DNA of 64,000 nt from Fomes fomentarius. Taxonomy: Eukaryota; Basidiomycota; Agaricomycetes; Polyporales; Polyporaceae. The notes beneath the pieces are model-generated. The model searched no databases. It saw nothing but the letters and a program-made list of their open reading frames with translations, and had not been told where the DNA came from. The stretch is from NCBI GenBank assembly GCA_022606135.1, contig JABYQN010000009.1, positions 149,001 to 213,000 on the forward strand, in the 5' to 3' direction. Below are positions 59,887-64,000 of the stretch, piece after piece (the stretch's first letter is position 1; every line of letters begins with the position of its first letter). Both the position numbers and the translations under genes were made by a program.

Positions 59887-62073
59887 ATGATGCCGCACTC
59901 GCTACCACCCACGTTGGACGGCTTCTTTCCTCTTCAGTCCAACACGGCTGAAACAGATGCAGACATACGTCGGGACATCACCCTCCTATCGGCTCTATTG
60001 AAGGACCATCGCCCTGGGCAATCTACGGACAAGCAAGGCCGCTCTAGCTGGGACTCCGACCTATGGTCTTACATAGCGTATACTCTCGTACCGCGAAGTT
60101 CTTCAGACGCGAATGGCGATAACGTCGTCGCGGTTCGTTGGCCGGATGGAACCCGGATCCATCATTGCGACAGTCGTCGCCCGGAATACCTCCCCGCGAG
60201 TCACTAACGACAGACGCAACAAGCAGATTAAATCAATGGGGTCGTAGTGTGCGGGCACAACGACGTTGCAAGCATGTTAAAAATCCGTCAACGCTACCGT
60301 GAGTGGTCTCAATTGTGACACCAGTTCAAAGTGCTGATGTGATTTTCAGTGACGATGTGCCGTCCCAGGATCACCTTCGCGATGTCATCTCCACTGTCTC
60401 GTATTTATTGGATACACCTGATAGAAGCGGGAATTGCCCTTCATCTCCAAGTATATCTTCAACATCATCGTCATGCGGTGCTATCGCAAGCTCTATACGC
60501 GCTACGAAGTGGAATCACCTTGTGGAGAAAAAAACATCCTCTCGTCGCTCTGCGGGACTTTTACGAGACGACGCCTGTTGAAGGTCAAGCATCGTCGGCT
60601 GCCAATACCCAGGGGTCCGTTGCTCCAGAGCTTCCGTCAACGACGACGGACCAAGCATCACCGCAAGGCATCGCCCAGGAAGCGGATTTCCCCATTGGTC
60701 AGGGTTCTGCGTCCCCCATCCATATACGACAAGCCTACGCGTATGAATCCTTGCTCGAGAAACACGGTATCCGCTACACTCTCGGCCATTCGTATCCGGA
60801 CAGCGCCTATCGTGTTGATGTTAGGTTCTCTTCATCCGATGCTCTACCGTGGGCAAGAGTCTTATCTGCCTGCTATATCACCATCCTCGACACGCTGTCG
60901 GACGCCAAGGAGGAGGACGCACAAACAAGCGACACGCTGTCGGAAGCCAAGAAGGGTGCACAAACGCCGTCTGACCCCAAGGAAAGGACGGTCCGCGTAG
61001 CGCGGCGCCCCGCCAGCAAGGTCGAGTGTCTTGATCTATACGGTGCCCTGGCTTTGTTGGACGACGCCATATGTGGCGGCATAGTCGAGCGCCTCCTTCA
61101 AGACGAACTGGTTCGCCAACTGAATGCGGAATACATGGAGTCCATGAACAACAAGACCAAACCACGTTTAGCCCGTGCGTGCTGTGTCGTCGATACCATG
61201 TATTCATTTGTATTGACCGAGAGCGTGCAGAAGCTATCAACCAAGCCAGAAGCGGGGATAGTGTCGACCTGGACTGTCAATACGATGGTACATACCTTCT
61301 ATTTCTATGTCCTTAGTCCTGCGTCGCTTCACTGACATGTGCTGTCAGTTGATGACGTGAGGGCCGACGCTGAAGACAGTCGACGTCACATCTACGTCAC
61401 CTTCAGGCGCTCATCATCCCATTTCGCGCTGCGATCAACATAGTGTATTCATGCTTCAATGCACCGCCCGACATCTCGCTGACTGCATATCAAGTCATTG
61501 TTACACCTGTCCCCCTCGCCATCACGACGTCGTATCTCGACTGCTTCAAGGCCAAGTTCGCAAAACTGTACGACGTGGAATCGACGATCGTAAATCAAGT
61601 CCTAGGAGAACTACAGCCCGGGATTGTGAATGGCACGACAAGCGTTCATGCGGAAGCTGCGTTGATGAGCCTTGTCTCGGCCGCCAGTGAGGTCGCAAAT
61701 GTGATAACTGACACAATCCATGTGTTAACCCCAGCCTGATCCTATTTCGGTTGGGGTCAGCAATCGATGCTGCTTCTGTTGTTCGTTGCTCGCTAAACTC
61801 TTGAAGCCTGGTGGCATCGCGGCAACGACGGGGTTTGTCCTCAGCGGAACGCATGGCACCATTTTTCCTTGGTCGCCTCCCGATGACGTGTCGCGCAATG
61901 TCTTGGTACAAATGCGGGAGAAGCTGCTGACCGTCTTATACGACGCCTTCGACGATCCCAGCGTGAGGCCCCAATCTGCGCAGACGTCTCCTGCGAAGTC
62001 AATCTTTGATGCAGAAGTGAGAGCTAGGGACTTAGGGAAATGGGGTGGTGCTAGGTTAAGTTGGTCGCAATAG
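59887..62073 (+). pseudogene. OTT_1508-type nucleic-acid/nucleotide deaminase-like gene with frame breaks
   Basis: Member of the OTT_1508-like family of the cytidine-deaminase fold, expanded in basidiomycetes; substrate unknown. The zinc site is visible: TTSVHAEAALMSLVSAASE (His and catalytic Glu) and PISVGVSNRCCFCC (Cys pair), followed by LKPGGIAATTGFVLSGTHGT and FPWSPPDD near the C-terminus. The N-terminal part (MMPHSLPPTLDGFFPLQSN) and a long middle exon (60349 on, IYWIHLIEAGIALHLQVYLQ) are also coding-like. The frame breaks near 60131 (before GRMEPGSIIATVVARNTSP). It breaks again at a G4 run near 60236 (before VVVCGHNDVASMLKIRQRY), and near 61700-61730 no normal-length intron restores it. 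These could be decay or sequencing errors in homopolymers. Confidence 0.68.
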
Positions 62074-62661
62074 GTATGTATGCATACAGGTGCCTTAGTA
62101 CATATTGTCAATGTCATGGGAGCCCATACCGCACACCAGATGTTTAGATGCCGCCAACACAGTGTATTATAAGGCTTCGGTTCGGCGGTAATGGGATTGG
62201 GCTCGTATGGGACGATATTCAATAAGCTTCGTGCCACCGCACCCCGTCGCGACATTACCTACCTGTCGAGTTCTAAGCTCAATACCGATTCGAGAAGATC
62301 AACTTCCATGTAGCAGTAATACTTACTATTAGTCGCAAGTTAATTCTATTTTAATGTTGTTCCAAAAGAGCATAGCAAGTATCAATATAAGTAATACGCT
62401 CTTGTCTAGAATCGATGTTGATGTTGATAGGGTAAGTGGAGCTGCGTGCATGGCCGCAGGCGAAGAGCGCTTGTAGTATCGCTTCCACTGTGGCCGCATT
62501 GCAAACTTATTCAGGCTTGAAGGTCGAAGCTTGAAGGGCGACTTTGTCTTCGCTGAATATCACCTCTTCCCAGCAGCATTAATCTACAGGTAAGTACGAT
62601 CTTCCTTCGTTGCTGCAACCGCTCGCGTCATAACATCGTGATATCAGCCTGAGCACAACGG
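62074..62661. other. Intergenic, AT-rich, no supported gene
   Basis: Leader of the HET gene; no coding signal. An intron-like GTAAGT at about 62590 with an acceptor near 62647 could lie in the 5' untranslated region. Confidence 0.4.
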
Positions 62662-64000
62662 ATGTGGCTCATCCACACCACGATCCTTCGTTTGACGGCT
62701 TTCCCTTCTCCCCCAAACAAGTATGCGATTCTCTCGCACGTCTGGCAAGAGGATGAGATCACTTTTCAAGCTTTCCAAGCCGATGTCCTCCGTCTCAACA
62801 ACAAGATCGTGAAAGCCTGCGAGTACGCTAAAAGCGAAGGGTTCGAATGGCTCTGGATCGATACGTGTTGTATCGACAAGACGGACAGTACCGAGCTGTC
62901 GGAAGCGATCAACTCCATGTTCGCCTGGTACTCCCAGGCTACGGTGTGCTATGCATACCTCGCTGACGTACCAAACGCCGTAACGCTCGAGCACCATATC
63001 ACCGCCTTCAAGCAGAGCCGCTGGCACACGCGTGGTTGGACGCTACAGGAGCTCGTCGCATCTCCCGAAGTCCGATTTCTCTCTGCCGATTGGGAGTTCA
63101 TCGGAAACAAAAACTTCATGGGATCTATCCTCGAAGAGATCACTGGTATCCGCCGGGATGTCCTCCAGCATCGGAACCTTTCCTCTATCTCCGTCGCCGA
63201 GCGCATGTCGTGGGCGTCCCGCCGCCAGACGACTAGGATCGAAGACGAGGCCTACTCCCTCATGGGTATCTTCGATGTCAACATCCCTGTCATATATGGA
63301 GAAGGTCGACGGGCCTTTAGGCGTCTACAAGAGGAGATTATGCGCACCTCACCGGACCACACGCTTTTCATCTGGGGTTCTCCCATCTCGCCGATGTCGA
63401 CTACCGTCTGTATGTGTCCACAGGGACTATCGGAACGTCGGACACAAGATTTCAACTTGCTCGCCCCCTTTCCGTCTCTTTTCGATCGCCCGAATCGCGC
63501 TCATCCGGATGTGATCCCTATCCCGAAGTTCAGCAGCACCCTCGAGATGCTAGCGCCGCAACTTTCCGCACAGGATAGCCCAAACACTATGCCCCTCTTG
63601 GTGAGTGACAGACCGCATACGCTGCGAGCGATGCTTTCTATTGTCTCGCATGATCCTCACGAGTCCCTTGGGCGTTATGCTCACGAATGAAGCAGGCATA
63701 CGAACTTCCGGTGTTTACGGTCACCAGTTATGGTATCCGCGCTCGTCTTCCGATCGTACCCTTGACGTCTATGACACTTCTCAAAAGCGATTGCACCGCG
63801 ACTGCCTCTGGGTCAGACCCTTCTCCTAACGAAGACCTCTTCCTCGCACTGCTCGCCTGTGCCTTCCAGAGCGATCCTGGCGCGCCGTCCGACGTCGTCA
63901 TCGGCCTCATCTTGCGGCGTCCGCACGGGTCGCATGTGCTGCATGTCGGGGTACCGCTGACCCATGGCGGCGTTGAGTACGGTCGCTATATCGACGTAAC
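62662..64000 (+). CDS. HET-domain (heterokaryon incompatibility) protein, 3' end outside window
   Basis: HET-domain protein; in filamentous fungi such proteins trigger cell death in non-self recognition after hyphal fusion. It starts MWLIHTTILRLTAFPSPPNK and runs straight into the HET motifs: YAILSHVWQEDEITFQ, EGFEWLWIDTCCIDK, SEAINSMFAWYSQATVCYAY, FKQSRWHTRGWTLQEL and ASRRQTTRIEDEAYSLMGIF. Exon 1 is 62662-63600. A GTGAGT...CAG intron leads to exon 2 at 63696, which is open to the window end (YELPVFTVTSYGIRARLPIV). Downstream partner domains (NACHT, WD40 or ankyrin in some relatives) cannot be seen. It lies next to the deaminase gene on the same strand. Confidence 0.9.

Noticed and set aside
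1..64000. CRISPR arrays, rRNA or tRNA genes
   Set aside because: No regular repeat-spacer array was seen, consistent with a eukaryotic nuclear sequence. I saw no stretch with tRNA box A/B spacing or rRNA-like sequence, although a covariance-model scan could not be run.

Overview
The window is nuclear DNA of a filamentous basidiomycete, most likely an Agaricomycete of the Polyporales type. Genes are broken by many short introns (about 45-75 nt, GT/AG with a few GC/AG). Coding exons are GC-rich. Several families are typical of mushroom-forming fungi: DUF6534 seven-helix proteins, F-box/HET/OTT_1508-deaminase expansions and Sc15-like secreted proteins. I saw no bacterial operons, CRISPR array, rRNA or convincing tRNA. 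Most gene models were built by hand from splice signals, and several close exactly in frame, which is the main evidence for them.

Layout. 1.8-5.0 kb: an 11-exon, 899-residue O-methyltransferase (+). 5.3-6.5 kb: decayed minus-strand gene. 6.79-7.39 kb: a short non-autonomous DNA transposon with CACTA termini. 7.9-8.6 kb: unidentified spliced gene. 9.0-9.9 kb: TPMT-like methyltransferase with one frameshift. 10.0-11.2 kb: small zinc-finger protein (-). 11.3-14.9 kb: repeat island (degenerate AT-rich repeats, tandem repeats, CAGA-rich array, LTR-like promoter), followed by a truncated aspartic protease. 15.9-16.5 kb: unidentified acidic ORF (-).

17.5-21.9 kb: two ER-associated degradation (ERAD) genes head to head, a UBA-UAS-UBX protein (Ubx2/FAF2 type, -) and a Cue1-type CUE protein (+). 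23.0-23.9 kb: Sc15-like secreted protein (-). 25.4-27.5 kb: Bem46/ABHD13 alpha/beta hydrolase (+). 28.2-29.3 and 38.6-39.7 kb: two near-identical ~1.07 kb direct repeats that bracket two convergent DUF6534 genes and a prenylcysteine oxidase. 40.1-44.2 kb: an FSP1/AIF-type FAD oxidoreductase between two divergent paralogues of the small activating subunit of serine palmitoyltransferase. 46.6-48.8 kb: decayed serine carboxypeptidase and F-box genes. 51.5-54.0 kb: ferric reductase (+). 55.5-56.7 kb: NOPCHAP1-like snoRNP chaperone (-), divergent from a second prenylcysteine oxidase (57.1-59.1 kb). 59.9-62.1 kb: OTT_1508-type deaminase with frame breaks. 62.7-64.0 kb: HET-domain gene running off the window.

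The genes are mostly independent housekeeping or lineage-expanded genes. Functional links the sequence supports are the ERAD pair, membrane-lipid and prenyl metabolism (serine palmitoyltransferase subunits, prenylcysteine oxidases, FSP1-like protein), and a possible self/non-self recognition edge (deaminase plus HET). No wholly new system is evident; the most notable items are the head-to-head ERAD pair, the duplicated SPT-subunit block, the CACTA element, and the deaminase/HET end.
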